A DNA stretch of 28,726 bases from contig CAJLRL010000030.1 in NCBI GenBank assembly GCA_905209075.1, positions 1 to 28,726 of the forward strand, in the 5' to 3' direction. Made by a program: the position numbers and the translations under genes. Numbering within the stretch: position 1 is the first letter of the stretch; every line of letters starts with the position of its first letter. Positions 7,547 through 15,173 of the stretch are shown here, one piece after another. Source of the stretch: an uncultured Lachnospiraceae bacterium. GTDB taxonomy: Bacteria > Bacillota > Clostridia > Lachnospirales > Lachnospiraceae. A model generated the notes under the pieces. The model searched no databases. It was not told the origin of the DNA and worked only from the letters and a program-made list of their open reading frames with translations.

Positions 7547-8359
7547 TTATTTTACTAACATTCCCTCTTCATCAGCAATCTTTCTAATGACTTCCATTGG
7601 CAACCCAGAGTAGACGGAAATTTGCTTTTCCGACAACACTCCATCTTTTAGCATTCTAATAGCTGAATTCTTCTTTTCTTCTGTAACATAATCTGTTATC
7701 ATATCTTCCATCGCTTTGCACATAGCTTTTATTCCCTCCTTGTCATTTTTATAATAGTCTGTGACTTTAGCCAACTGTATAAAATTCATTTCATCAGGAT
7801 CTCTAACTGTAAAATCGTGCATTAGTTTTCCTAAGTCTGAATCATCTTTATAATCGGCATTTACATAAATTATATGTGTACCATCGTTAAAGTACTCATT
7901 CAGCTCTCTGATATACCTGTCAATGTGATAAATAGGCTTATTTCCACCAATAACATCATTTTCAGTTATAAATATAATAAATGTGTCGGATATATTGTCC
8001 GGAGAGATTCCCTTAGGAAGAATATTGCCATCTATCAAACTACTATTATATCTGGCTCTTCTAGCTCCTGCTCCACTATCTGCTCTCTGAATCTCTATAT
8101 TATACTTTTTATTCTCACTGTCTACAGCATATATATCAAGCCTGACAGAACGACCTCTTATGTTCTTCAAATCATACTGTGTCTTCACATCTTCAACCTT
8201 TATATCCGGCTTTTCTAAAACAATCCGTAATACAAGTTCCACGGCTTCTGTATTTTCTTTAAAGCATGTTGTCATGAAATCATCATCCAACAATCTAAAA
8301 TTTTTGATTTGCCTTAACATATTCTCATGGCGCTGCTCATTAGTTAAATTATTTCCCAA
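7547..8359 (-). CDS. Rpn family PD-(D/E)XK nuclease / putative transposase
   Basis: This 270-aa protein matches the Rpn (recombination-promoting nuclease, PDDEXK_2) family. FRLLDDDFMTTCFKEN leads into the nuclease fold, with the acidic LDIYAVD (D75) and the NIEIQR motif (E89, Q91), the E-x-Q catalytic strand. ARRARYNSSLID and FIIFITENDVIGG follow, as usual for the family. The C-terminal third (MCKAMEDMITDYV, ISVYSGLPMEVIRKIADEEG) is the typical small helical tail. E. coli Rpn proteins are DNA nucleases that promote recombination; defence roles have also been proposed. The start is TTG at 8359 with GGTGGTG upstream; the first ATG (residue 14) lacks a Shine-Dalgarno. It has its own promoter and terminator, so it is an autonomous cassette inside the element. 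Confidence 0.88.
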   Translation of the reverse strand: MGNNLTNEQRHENMLRQIKNFRLLDDDFMTTCFKENTEAVELVLRIVLEKPDIKVEDVKTQYDLKNIRGRSVRLDIYAVDSENKKYNIEIQRADSGAGARRARYNSSLIDGNILPKGISPDNISDTFIIFITENDVIGGNKPIYHIDRYIRELNEYFNDGTHIIYVNADYKDDSDLGKLMHDFTVRDPDEMNFIQLAKVTDYYKNDKEGIKAMCKAMEDMITDYVTEEKKNSAIRMLKDGVLSEKQISVYSGLPMEVIRKIADEEGMLVK

Positions 8360-8393
8360 TTATTTTCACCACCCTAACTACCTTCATAGTATG

Positions 8394-8422
8394 ATAATAA
8401 CATATATTTTCTTGCATTTCAA
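8394..8422 (-). promoter_or_regulatory. Promoter of the Rpn gene
   Basis: On the minus strand: -35 TTGAAA (8417-8422), 17-nt spacer, -10 TATTAT (8394-8399), ending about 35 bp before the TTG start. It lies just after the terminator at 8428-8463, so the gene is shielded from upstream transcription. Confidence 0.75.
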
Positions 8423-8427
8423 TTTTG

Positions 8428-8463
8428 AAAAAAAAGACTGCTGTATCAAAGATACAACAGTCT
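8428..8463 (-). terminator. Strong terminator blocking read-through into the element
   Basis: The minus strand reads AGACTGTTGTATC-TTT-GATACAGCAGTCT followed by a run of eight T, a 13-bp stem with one G-U pair. It lies about 120 nt downstream of the promoter at 8589-8617, so a transcript from that promoter would end here, before the Rpn promoter. Confidence 0.9.
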
Positions 8464-8472
8464 TCTATGCGA

Positions 8473-8494
8473 TTTGTCACCAAATCGTCACCAT
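8473..8494 (+). repeat. Right arm repeat: TTTGTCACCAA plus degenerate copy
   Basis: TTTGTCACCAA (8473-8483) is followed directly by ATCGTCACCAT (8484-8494), the same 11-bp period as the left arm repeat and in the same orientation. It lies 67 bp inside the right 37-bp core. Confidence 0.7.
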
Positions 8495-8561
8495 TCAATT
8501 TTTTATCGTTCTAATTGCCCTAAAATACGGACTTACAGGATATCATGTATCCACCTGCCCC

Positions 8562-8598
8562 AAGAATTCCTATGTTTTTGTTACCACTATAATATGCA
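8562..8598 (+). repeat. Right copy of the 37-bp perfect direct repeat (putative attR core)
   Basis: Identical to 6951-6987. Outside it to the right lies a TTGACA -35 and then the tex stop. To its left the sequence imitates the first FMN-riboswitch arm (CTTGGGGCAGG on the minus strand) but no aptamer follows. Confidence 0.9.
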
Positions 8599-8617
8599 CC
8601 CTTGGCTGTCTTGTCAA
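8589..8617 (-). promoter_or_regulatory. Displaced host promoter at the right end of the element
   Basis: On the minus strand: -35 TTGACA (8612-8617), 17-nt spacer, -10 TATTAT (8589-8594). It starts 11 bp after the tex stop. I infer it is the original ribU promoter, now cut off from ribU and feeding only a transcript of about 120 nt that ends at 8428-8463. Confidence 0.8.
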
Positions 8618-8629
8618 GGTATTTTTCCA

Positions 8630-10960
8630 CTAATTATCTAAAATAATGTTATCAAAAAAATTATTTTTCTTGCCTTTTATGTAATGAGGCTTTTTGTTTC
8701 CATTATTTTTATTGTTCTTATTGCTCTTATTTTTATCTGAGTATGCTTTATTGGCTGACTGTTTTTTAATTTCTGCCAATTCCTTATCTTTCTTTTTATC
8801 TTTTGGATCGTTTCCGTTTCCTATCTTCATAGTAAGCTGGATCCTTTGTTTTTTGAGATCCACACTCATAACCTGAACATCCACAATATCACCAACGCTT
8901 ACCGCCTCCAATGGATGCTTTATATATCTGTCACAAATCTCTGATATATGTACAAGTCCGTCCTGATGAACTCCTATATCGACAAAGCACCCAAAATCTA
9001 TGACATTTCTTACGGTTCCCTTTAATACCATACCAGGTGTAAGGTCTTTCATCTCGAGAACATCACTCCTGAGAATTGGCTTCGGCATATCCTCACGCGG
9101 ATCCCTGGCAGGTTTTTCGAGTTCTTTTACGATGTCACGGAGTGTAAGTTCGCCGACGCCAGCCTCTGCGGCAAGCGATTTGTAATCAGAAATCTTATTT
9201 GATATCCCCACCACGTTTCTTGATCTTACATCATCCATTGTATAACCAAGCTTCTCAAGAACTTTCTTTGTTGCATCGTATGATTCCGGATGTACTCCTG
9301 TTGAATCAAGCGGGTTTTTTGCATCATTTATCCTCATGAACCCTGCACACTGTTCATATGCTTTTGGTCCAAGCTTTGATACTTTTAAAAGCTGCGATCT
9401 TGATGTGAATTCTCCGTTTTCTTCCCTATATGTAACTATATTTTTAGCTATAGTCTTTGATATACCGGAAATATATTCAAGAAGTGAAACCGATGCTGTA
9501 TTTAAGTCTACACCGACCTTGTTTACACAATCCTCCACAACACCACCCAATGCTTCACTTAGCTTCTTCTGGTTCATATCGTGCTGATACTGACCTACTC
9601 CGATCGATTTCGGATCTATTTTTACAAGTTCAGCAAGAGGATCCTGAAGTCTTCTCGCCATAGATGTGGCACTTCTTTGACCTACGTCAAAATTAGGAAA
9701 TTCCTCTGTTGCAAGTTTGCTTGCAGAATATACTGAAGCACCGGCTTCATTTACTATTATGTACTGTACTTTTACAGGTATTTCTTTTAAAAGTTCCACT
9801 ATAACCTGTTCTGACTCTCTTGAGGCAGTTCCGTTTCCGAGAGATATAAGCGTTACGTTGTATTTTGATATAAGCTTTTTCATTACAGCTTTTGCTTCTT
9901 CAACTTTGTTCTGTGGCGCAGTTGGATAAATAACTGTAGTATCGAGCACTTTTCCTGTCGGATCTACAACTGCGATCTTACAGCCTGTACGAAATGCCGG
10001 ATCCCAGCCAAGTACAACCTGTCCTGTGATAGGAGGCTGCATAAGAAGCTGTTCTAAGTTCTTTCCGAATACCTTTATGGCTCCATCTTCTGCTTTTTCA
10101 GTGAGATCATTTCTGATTTCACGCTCAATAGCAGGTGCAATGAGTCTGTCATACGCATCTTCTATGGCTCCTGCAAGGACATCATTCGTATTCGGATTAT
10201 CATTTGTGATAACCTTTTTTTTCAGATACGCAATAATGTCATCCACCGGTGCTTCGATTTTTACCGTTAATATTTTTTCTTTTTCGCCTCTGTTTATGGC
10301 AAGGGTTCTGTGTCCTGCAACCTTCGACAATGCCTCGTCAAATTCATAATACATCTCATATACAGATTCTGCTTCCGGATCTTTTGCTGTGGATGTAAGA
10401 CGGCCTTTTTCCATAGTAAGATCACGGATCCTTGTCCTGTAATCAGCTGTGTCCGATATTGCCTCCGCAATTATATCTGCTGCTCCAGCGAGCGCATCCT
10501 CCGCAGTTTTTACCTCTTTATCATCATTTATGTACCCGGCTGCCTCTTCTAGCGCAGAGACAGAAAGCTTCTGCTCCATCAGCGTATTTGCGAGTGGCTC
10601 AAGCCCTTTTTCCTTTGCGATCGTCGCACGCGTTCTTCTCTTTGGCCTATATGGTCTGTAAAGGTCATCCACCGCAACCTGTGTCTGGGCTGCAAGGATC
10701 TGGGCTTTTAATTCTTCAGTTAGTTTCCCCTGTTCCTCTATGCTTGAAAGCACAGTCTTCTTTTTTTCTTCAAGATTTCTTAAATATGTAAGTCTGTCAA
10801 AAAGATTACGCAGAATCTCATCATTTAAAGCACCTGTTGCTTCTTTTCTGTATCGTGCGATAAAAGGAATCGTGTTTCCCTCATCTATAAGTTTTACTGC
10901 GGCATCAACCTGGCTTTTTTTAATTTCCAGTTCCTGTGCAATTGTTGCAATAATATCCAT
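8630..10960 (-). CDS. tex: RNA-binding transcriptional accessory protein Tex
   Basis: Tex is a conserved cytoplasmic nucleic-acid-binding protein related to eukaryotic Spt6. The domains are in the normal order: helical N-terminal region (IPFIARYRKEATGALNDEIL), YqgF/RNase H-like domain (VLGWDPAFRTGCKIAVVD), helix-hairpin-helix region (LLEYISGISKTIAKNIV) and a C-terminal S1 domain (GMVLKGTVRNVIDFGCFVDI, GLVHISEI). Length is 776 aa. After the S1 domain there is an extra Lys/Asn-rich tail of about 50 residues (KDKKKDKELAE to NNKNNGNKK), probably disordered and RNA-binding. The ATG has AGAGGTAG upstream. The gene has its own promoter and no visible terminator before the displaced ribU promoter that starts right after its stop. 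Confidence 0.95.
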   Translation of the reverse strand: MDIIATIAQELEIKKSQVDAAVKLIDEGNTIPFIARYRKEATGALNDEILRNLFDRLTYLRNLEEKKKTVLSSIEEQGKLTEELKAQILAAQTQVAVDDLYRPYRPKRRTRATIAKEKGLEPLANTLMEQKLSVSALEEAAGYINDDKEVKTAEDALAGAADIIAEAISDTADYRTRIRDLTMEKGRLTSTAKDPEAESVYEMYYEFDEALSKVAGHRTLAINRGEKEKILTVKIEAPVDDIIAYLKKKVITNDNPNTNDVLAGAIEDAYDRLIAPAIEREIRNDLTEKAEDGAIKVFGKNLEQLLMQPPITGQVVLGWDPAFRTGCKIAVVDPTGKVLDTTVIYPTAPQNKVEEAKAVMKKLISKYNVTLISLGNGTASRESEQVIVELLKEIPVKVQYIIVNEAGASVYSASKLATEEFPNFDVGQRSATSMARRLQDPLAELVKIDPKSIGVGQYQHDMNQKKLSEALGGVVEDCVNKVGVDLNTASVSLLEYISGISKTIAKNIVTYREENGEFTSRSQLLKVSKLGPKAYEQCAGFMRINDAKNPLDSTGVHPESYDATKKVLEKLGYTMDDVRSRNVVGISNKISDYKSLAAEAGVGELTLRDIVKELEKPARDPREDMPKPILRSDVLEMKDLTPGMVLKGTVRNVIDFGCFVDIGVHQDGLVHISEICDRYIKHPLEAVSVGDIVDVQVMSVDLKKQRIQLTMKIGNGNDPKDKKKDKELAEIKKQSANKAYSDKNKSNKNNKNNGNKKPHYIKGKKNNFFDNIILDN

Positions 10961-11036
10961 TTTTCTACCTCTTTAATATCTGTGCTGCTGTTACTGTTCA
11001 TACCTAACAGTGTGACCTGCAACTTATTATTCCATT

Positions 11037-11066
11037 ATTATAAATGAAGTGCTACAATAAAATCAA
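11037..11066 (-). promoter_or_regulatory. Promoter of tex
   Basis: On the minus strand: -35 TTGATT (11061-11066), 18-nt spacer, -10 TATAAT (11037-11042), about 75 bp before the tex ATG. Confidence 0.65.
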
Positions 11067-11126
11067 TGCTATTTATAAATCAAGTTTTTAGAAAGGATTG
11101 CCTGGATTTAAAGGCCTGTAACTATT

Positions 11127-11537
11127 ATGGATTATAACAATGATAATTATAGTGGGTACGATTATAACAGATATAATTATAATGACCCTCGAAATTTCAA
11201 CAATAAGCGTTCCCAGGAGATGGAAACCGCCTCCCTTGTTCTCGGAATAATTGCTATCGCTTCATGTACATGCTTAAATGTATCTATTATCTGCGGTTCT
11301 CTTTCAATGCTGTTTGCACTTCTGTCAAAAGGAGGAGCATCATCTATGAGCAGCCGCGCCATGTTTTGTTTTGTACTCGGACTTGTAAGTGTCCTAATCT
11401 CTATATGTTTCTACACCGTTTTAATAGTCTATATGCTTCATGAATATGGAAGCCTGTCAGGAATCTTAAATGCCTATTCAGACATGATCGGCATTGATTA
11501 CAATGACTTAATCGAGCAGATCAATTCCGCCTATTAA
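11127..11537 (+). CDS. Small membrane protein, DUF4190-like
   Basis: The first 30 residues of this 136-aa protein are rich in Asn/Tyr/Asp (NDNYSGYDYNRYNYNDPRNF), a low-complexity cytoplasmic tail. Two hydrophobic segments follow: about 33-64 (LVLGIIAIASCTCLNVSIIC onward) and 78-106 (AMFCFVLGLVSVLISICFYT onward). The pattern 'ETASLVLGIIAI' after a low-complexity tail is typical of DUF4190 and related two-helix proteins in Lachnospiraceae. Function is unknown. Its 3' end overlaps the convergent DUF2752 gene by 30 bp. The ribosome site is weak, but the hydrophobic pattern supports a real gene. Confidence 0.75.
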   Translation: MDYNNDNYSGYDYNRYNYNDPRNFNNKRSQEMETASLVLGIIAIASCTCLNVSIICGSLSMLFALLSKGGASSMSSRAMFCFVLGLVSVLISICFYTVLIVYMLHEYGSLSGILNAYSDMIGIDYNDLIEQINSAY

Positions 11538-11936
11538 AATAAATGCATCTTTCACTAACCAGTTTACCAGTACGATCGCAAGTGCGATCCACAGATAAAC
11601 TGGTCTGAAATGCATTCCTATCTTTATCCTGTCCTTAGAAATTCTCTGTATCGTCTGTGATATCATAAACCATCCACCGACAACAAATCCGTACAGAACA
11701 AACGGATGAAACCTGAATGATCTGATTATCTGTCCCCTGAAAAGTGCAATCGTCGCCCTTGTTCCTCCACATCCCGGACAATAAAGTCCTGTGACCTTAT
11801 TAAAAGCACATGGCGGCATTTTGTGTAATATTCCAATTCCATTTATCTTTACGATCATGACAAGTACTGTGATAAGTGCGATAACTATCCAGCCTGTTAT
11901 ATAAAAATATTTATCCAGTTTTTTATCCGTCTGCAT
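11508..11936 (-). CDS. DUF2752 family membrane protein
   Basis: This 142-aa protein has three hydrophobic segments. After the first comes the family hallmark FNKVTGLYCPGCGGTRA, a CPxCGxTR-type motif, followed by FRGQIIRSFRFHPFVLYGFV. These match DUF2752 proteins, short membrane proteins of unknown function common in Clostridia and often next to DUF4190-like genes, as here. The two Cys could bind a metal, which is inference. AAGGAG lies before the ATG. It is transcribed toward the DUF4190-like gene and overlaps it. Confidence 0.85.
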   Translation of the reverse strand: MQTDKKLDKYFYITGWIVIALITVLVMIVKINGIGILHKMPPCAFNKVTGLYCPGCGGTRATIALFRGQIIRSFRFHPFVLYGFVVGGWFMISQTIQRISKDRIKIGMHFRPVYLWIALAIVLVNWLVKDAFILIGGIDLLD

Positions 11937-11975
11937 TTTTTCTCCTTACAGTATATTGCTTATTGTAAACCATAT

Positions 11976-11997
11976 ATCATGTGTTCACACACATGAT
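11976..11997. repeat. Perfect palindrome ATCATGTGT-TCAC-ACACATGAT
   Basis: Nine-base perfect arms with a 4-nt spacer lie 40 bp upstream of the DUF2752 start and about 115 bp before the divergent DUF975 gene. No T tract follows on either strand, so it is more likely an operator than a terminator. Confidence 0.5.
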
Positions 11998-12049
11998 AAG
12001 CCTGCGGCTGATACCTATAGATCGGCGTTATCATATACTATACTTTAAT

Positions 12050-12078
12050 TTGTAAAAGTTCTCAACTAATGATACAAT
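12050..12078 (+). promoter_or_regulatory. Promoter of the DUF975 gene
   Basis: Plus strand: -35 TTGTAA (12050-12055), 17-nt spacer, -10 TACAAT (12073-12078), 35 bp before the ATG. Confidence 0.7.
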
Positions 12079-12112
12079 ACTTTCATATATTATTTTTAGG
12101 AGATATAAATTC

Positions 12113-12862
12113 ATGAATAAATTAAGATCAAAAGAATTAAAACGAATTGCACGACAAAATCTCACCGGAAATTACCAAAACATGATGGGCGGTTTCCTTC
12201 TTATCGTACTGATAAGTTTTGTGATAGATCTGCCTTTTTCAATGCTTCTTGACACAGTATACGCAACTACAGCGCAAAAAATCATGTACTATGTCGCTGA
12301 AATACTTATCTCCCTGATCATGAGCGTTTTGCAGATAGGACTTATCCATATGCATATCATGCTTATAAACAGGAAACCGGTACGTGCAACGGATGTCTTT
12401 TTCTGCATAAAGAACCATTCGGACAGATTTTTCGGTGGCGCAATACTCTACTTTGTTTTTTCCACAATAGCACAGGCTCCTATGATCATCGCCAGAATTT
12501 TTATCGGTTTTTCCTATGAAAAAATAATGACAGACATTGCTCTTATAGCAACATCTGCCATTCTTATGATCATACTTTCGTTGACACTTCCGCTTTACTA
12601 TTATGTTCTTATCACGAATGAACAGCTTAGCGTATTCAAATGCCTTACAAAAGCGGTTTCTCTTATGAAAGGAAACGTTTTGCGTCTTATTTATATCGAA
12701 TTAAGCTTTATCGGAATGTTTGTACTTGGAATACTTTCCCTTGGAATTGGATTCCTCTGGATCGAACCATATTATCAGCAGACGATCACATGTATGTACA
12801 TGGAAATAACGGGTAAACTTCCTGATCCTGATACTGATCCAGTGTTTGACCAATATGTTTAA
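12113..12862 (+). CDS. DUF975 family membrane protein
   Basis: This 249-aa protein has about five to six membrane segments. The N-terminal LRSKELKRIARQNLTGNYQN, with a short basic helix before the first membrane segment, is the family signature. The later segment AVSLMKGNVLRLIYIELSFI and the near-terminal FLWIEPYYQQTITCMYMEI are also characteristic. Family members are unstudied integral membrane proteins of Firmicutes. AGGAG precedes the ATG. The stop codon overlaps that of convergent coaBC by 3 bp (TTTAAATAAG region), so the two genes share their 3' ends with no terminator between. Confidence 0.88.
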   Translation: MNKLRSKELKRIARQNLTGNYQNMMGGFLLIVLISFVIDLPFSMLLDTVYATTAQKIMYYVAEILISLIMSVLQIGLIHMHIMLINRKPVRATDVFFCIKNHSDRFFGGAILYFVFSTIAQAPMIIARIFIGFSYEKIMTDIALIATSAILMIILSLTLPLYYYVLITNEQLSVFKCLTKAVSLMKGNVLRLIYIELSFIGMFVLGILSLGIGFLWIEPYYQQTITCMYMEITGKLPDPDTDPVFDQYV

Positions 12863-14046
12863 ATAAGTTCGTCCATGATTTTTTCTGCAACTTCTGATTT
12901 ATCCATTTTTTCAAGCTGCCGGCAGCCGTTTTTGGTGATGAGCGTAACAACATTTGTATCTGTGCCAAATCCTGCTCCGGCAACCTTTAGATTATTGGCC
13001 ACTATCATGTCCGCATTTTTCTTTGCAAGCTTAGCCTTTGAGTTATCAAGCATATTTTCCGTTTCCATTGAAAATCCACATATCTTCTGCCCTTCTTTTT
13101 TGTGTGCTCCAAGATATGCCAGAATATCCTCTGTCCTCTCAAGCTCTATTATGCTGTCCGTTCCCTGATCCTTTTTCTTTATTTTTTCATCAGCCGGATG
13201 CGATGGTCTGAAATCCGCTACCGCAGCCGTCATGATTATTATATCCTGTTCATCTGCTTTTGATTTTACTGCTTCTGACATCTCAGCAGCAGAACTTACT
13301 TTTACGACATCTACAAACATAGGCGGTTCAACTGATACAGATGCATTAACAAGTGTTACCTTAGCTCCACGCAGCATACAGTTTTCTGCTAATGCCTTTC
13401 CCATCTTTCCTGTAGAATGGTTTGTAATAAAACGTACAGGATCAATCTTTTCCATTGTCGCTCCCGCTGTAACAAGTACGTGTTTTCCCTGCATATCTTT
13501 TTTACATGCAATAGTTCTCATTATATATGCAAAAAGTGTCTCCGGCTCTGGCATTTTTCCTGCTCCCGTATCACCACAGGCAAGATATCCACTCGCCGGA
13601 TCTATTATTTCAAAGCCATAATTTTCAAGTTTTTTCAAATTGTCCTGCACAATCTGATTCTCGTACATGTTCGTATTCATCGCCGGAGATACAAGCTTAG
13701 GACATTTTGCCGCAAGTATCGTTGTGGTAAGCATATCATCAGCTATTCCATTTGCCATTTTCCCGATCACATTTGCTGATGCCGGTGCCACCATAAATAT
13801 ATCAGCCCGCTTTGCCAGCGCCACGTGCTCTACGTTAAACTGGAAATTTCTGTCAAATGTATCAACCAGACATTTATTTCCTGTAAGCGTTTCAAATGTT
13901 ATAGGATTGATAAAATTTGCTGCGTTATGCGTCATTATGACATTGACATCGGCATGCTGTTTAACAAGCATACTTGCAAGATTTGCAATCTTATACGCTG
14001 CTATGCTTCCTGTTACTCCAAGAACTACTGTTTTTCCTTTTAACAT
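12859..14046 (-). CDS. coaBC: Bifunctional phosphopantothenoylcysteine decarboxylase / phosphopantothenate-cysteine ligase
   Basis: CoaBC makes 4'-phosphopantetheine from phosphopantothenate in CoA synthesis. The N-terminal CoaC flavoprotein domain (about 1-180) has VLGVTGSIAAYK, the catalytic His of NVEH (H74), PASANVIGKMANGIADD, PAMNTNM (121-127) and the reactive Cys in YLACGD (C157). The C-terminal CoaB domain (about 185-395) has VLVTAGATMEKIDPVRFITN, STGKMGKALAE and IIIMTAAVADFRP, with the KIKK segment after it. Length 395 aa is normal. It follows the P1 peptidase gene by 46 bp in the same direction. GGTGGAG precedes the ATG. Confidence 0.96.
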   Translation of the reverse strand: MLKGKTVVLGVTGSIAAYKIANLASMLVKQHADVNVIMTHNAANFINPITFETLTGNKCLVDTFDRNFQFNVEHVALAKRADIFMVAPASANVIGKMANGIADDMLTTTILAAKCPKLVSPAMNTNMYENQIVQDNLKKLENYGFEIIDPASGYLACGDTGAGKMPEPETLFAYIMRTIACKKDMQGKHVLVTAGATMEKIDPVRFITNHSTGKMGKALAENCMLRGAKVTLVNASVSVEPPMFVDVVKVSSAAEMSEAVKSKADEQDIIIMTAAVADFRPSHPADEKIKKKDQGTDSIIELERTEDILAYLGAHKKEGQKICGFSMETENMLDNSKAKLAKKNADMIVANNLKVAGAGFGTDTNVVTLITKNGCRQLEKMDKSEVAEKIMDELI

Positions 14047-14092
14047 AATTTAATCTCCACCTTTGTGTTTGCTCATTTTTCCTGCATCCGGA

Positions 14093-15049
14093 CTACAGAT
14101 CACAAACCGCCTTATATCCGTCTATTGATCTTGCACTTCTTGCAGCGCTTGCTATAGCCTTTGCCATTACATATGCACTTAACGGACCTACGAGATTTAT
14201 ATCTGCTGCCACATCCCCCACTGATACTGCATAGATTGAATCGCCGTCTGCCATAGTATGTACAGGCCTTATGGCTCTTCCATATCCATTATGTGCCATT
14301 GAAGCTACTTTATTAAGCGCAGTTTTTTCAAGCCCGGCATTTGTAATTATTGTACCAATTGTGGTATTTCCTGTAAACATATTCTGGATACTGGCTGCCG
14401 CTTTAAAATATGCAGTTTCATCATCAAACAGTTTTCCATCTGTATCCAATGCCCCTGCTATCTTCCTGTCGGCATCTATATCATAGATATCGCCAAGTGC
14501 ATTTACAGCAACCACTGCTCCGACCTTTAATTCTCCGATCTGCACAGCATACGAGCCTATGCCGCTTTTCATGCTGCATTCCCTGCCCATGTATTTGCCA
14601 ACTGTTGCTCCCATTCCGGCGCCGTAATTGCCCTGCTTAAAATTGTCATATGTTGCATTCTCACATGCCTCATAACCCATTTTACCATCAGGTCTGGCAT
14701 CTTTGTCCCCGATCACAAGATCAAAAATGCATGACTGTACCACAAGCGGAACCTTTGTAACTCCGACATCAAAGCCTATATTTCTTTCCTCAAGATACTT
14801 CATGACTCCGCCTGCCGCATCCAGTCCAAATGCTGATCCGCCAGAAAGTACAAGACCATGTATGCCCTTTGCATCTGCAACCGGATTAAGAAGAGGTGTC
14901 TCTCGTGAAGCCGGTCCTCCGCCTCTTATATCAACCCCCGCCGGAGCCTGTTTGTCAAAAAGTAATACTGTGCATCCGGTTATTCCTTTCTCATCCTGGG
15001 CATGTCCTGCTTTAAAGCCTCCTATATCCATTATATCTATTTCATTCAT
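14093..15049 (-). CDS. P1 family (DmpA/BapA-like) aminopeptidase
   Basis: This 318-aa protein is an N-terminal nucleophile hydrolase of peptidase family S58 (P1). Visible marks are GHAQDEKGITGCTVLLFD, GVDIRGGGPASRETPLLNP, IHGLVLSGGSAFGLDAAGGV and the GNTTIGTIITNAGL segment, where members self-cleave and expose a Ser/Thr nucleophile. The family includes L-aminopeptidase D-Ala-esterase DmpA and beta-peptidyl aminopeptidase BapA, which releases beta-alanine from peptides. The substrate here is unknown. It lies between a terminator (upstream) and coaBC (downstream, 46 bp), so the two are probably co-transcribed. AAAGGAG precedes the ATG. Confidence 0.9.
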   Translation of the reverse strand: MNEIDIMDIGGFKAGHAQDEKGITGCTVLLFDKQAPAGVDIRGGGPASRETPLLNPVADAKGIHGLVLSGGSAFGLDAAGGVMKYLEERNIGFDVGVTKVPLVVQSCIFDLVIGDKDARPDGKMGYEACENATYDNFKQGNYGAGMGATVGKYMGRECSMKSGIGSYAVQIGELKVGAVVAVNALGDIYDIDADRKIAGALDTDGKLFDDETAYFKAAASIQNMFTGNTTIGTIITNAGLEKTALNKVASMAHNGYGRAIRPVHTMADGDSIYAVSVGDVAADINLVGPLSAYVMAKAIASAARSARSIDGYKAVCDL

Positions 15050-15102
15050 AATGATCTCCTTTATCCCTGATTATTTCATCGTTATCCGTACTTTATTTTA
15101 AA

Positions 15103-15125
15103 GGCGGACTTCAAGGAAGCCCGCC
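15103..15125 (-). terminator. Terminator after the ECF S component gene
   Basis: The minus strand has GGCGGGCTTC-CTT-GAAGTCCGCC, a 10-bp stem with one G-U pair, then TTTAAAAT. It lies between the ECF S gene and the P1 peptidase gene. Confidence 0.75.
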
Positions 15126-15173
15126 CTGCATACAATTTTACAATAACATTATTGGTATAAACTTTATATTTAA

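Larger units (their letters stand above)
6951..8598. mobile_element. Putative 1.6-kb integrative element with xis and Rpn genes, no integrase
   Basis: Two perfect 37-bp direct repeats 1,611 bp apart enclose an excisionase-like gene, an Rpn-type nuclease gene and tandem 11-bp repeats near each end (7100-7121 and 8473-8494). The layout core, arm repeats, cargo, arm repeats, core is that of an element integrated by a tyrosine recombinase: att core duplication plus arm-type binding sites. No integrase gene remains, so it would have to be mobilised in trans or be a deletion remnant. The host sites on either side are the FMN leader (left) and the old -35 region next to tex (right). The boundaries are seen in the sequence; the mobility mechanism is inference. 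Confidence 0.65.

Noticed and set aside
8500..8575. A second FMN riboswitch upstream of the Rpn gene
   Set aside because: Only the first arm (CTTGGGGCAGG) resembles the aptamer. The GACGGT, CCGGTGAAA and GAGAAGA blocks are missing, so it cannot form the FMN pocket.
8694..10976. Several plus-strand frames opposite tex
   Set aside because: They are antisense shadows of a well-conserved gene, without ribosome sites or recognisable motifs.
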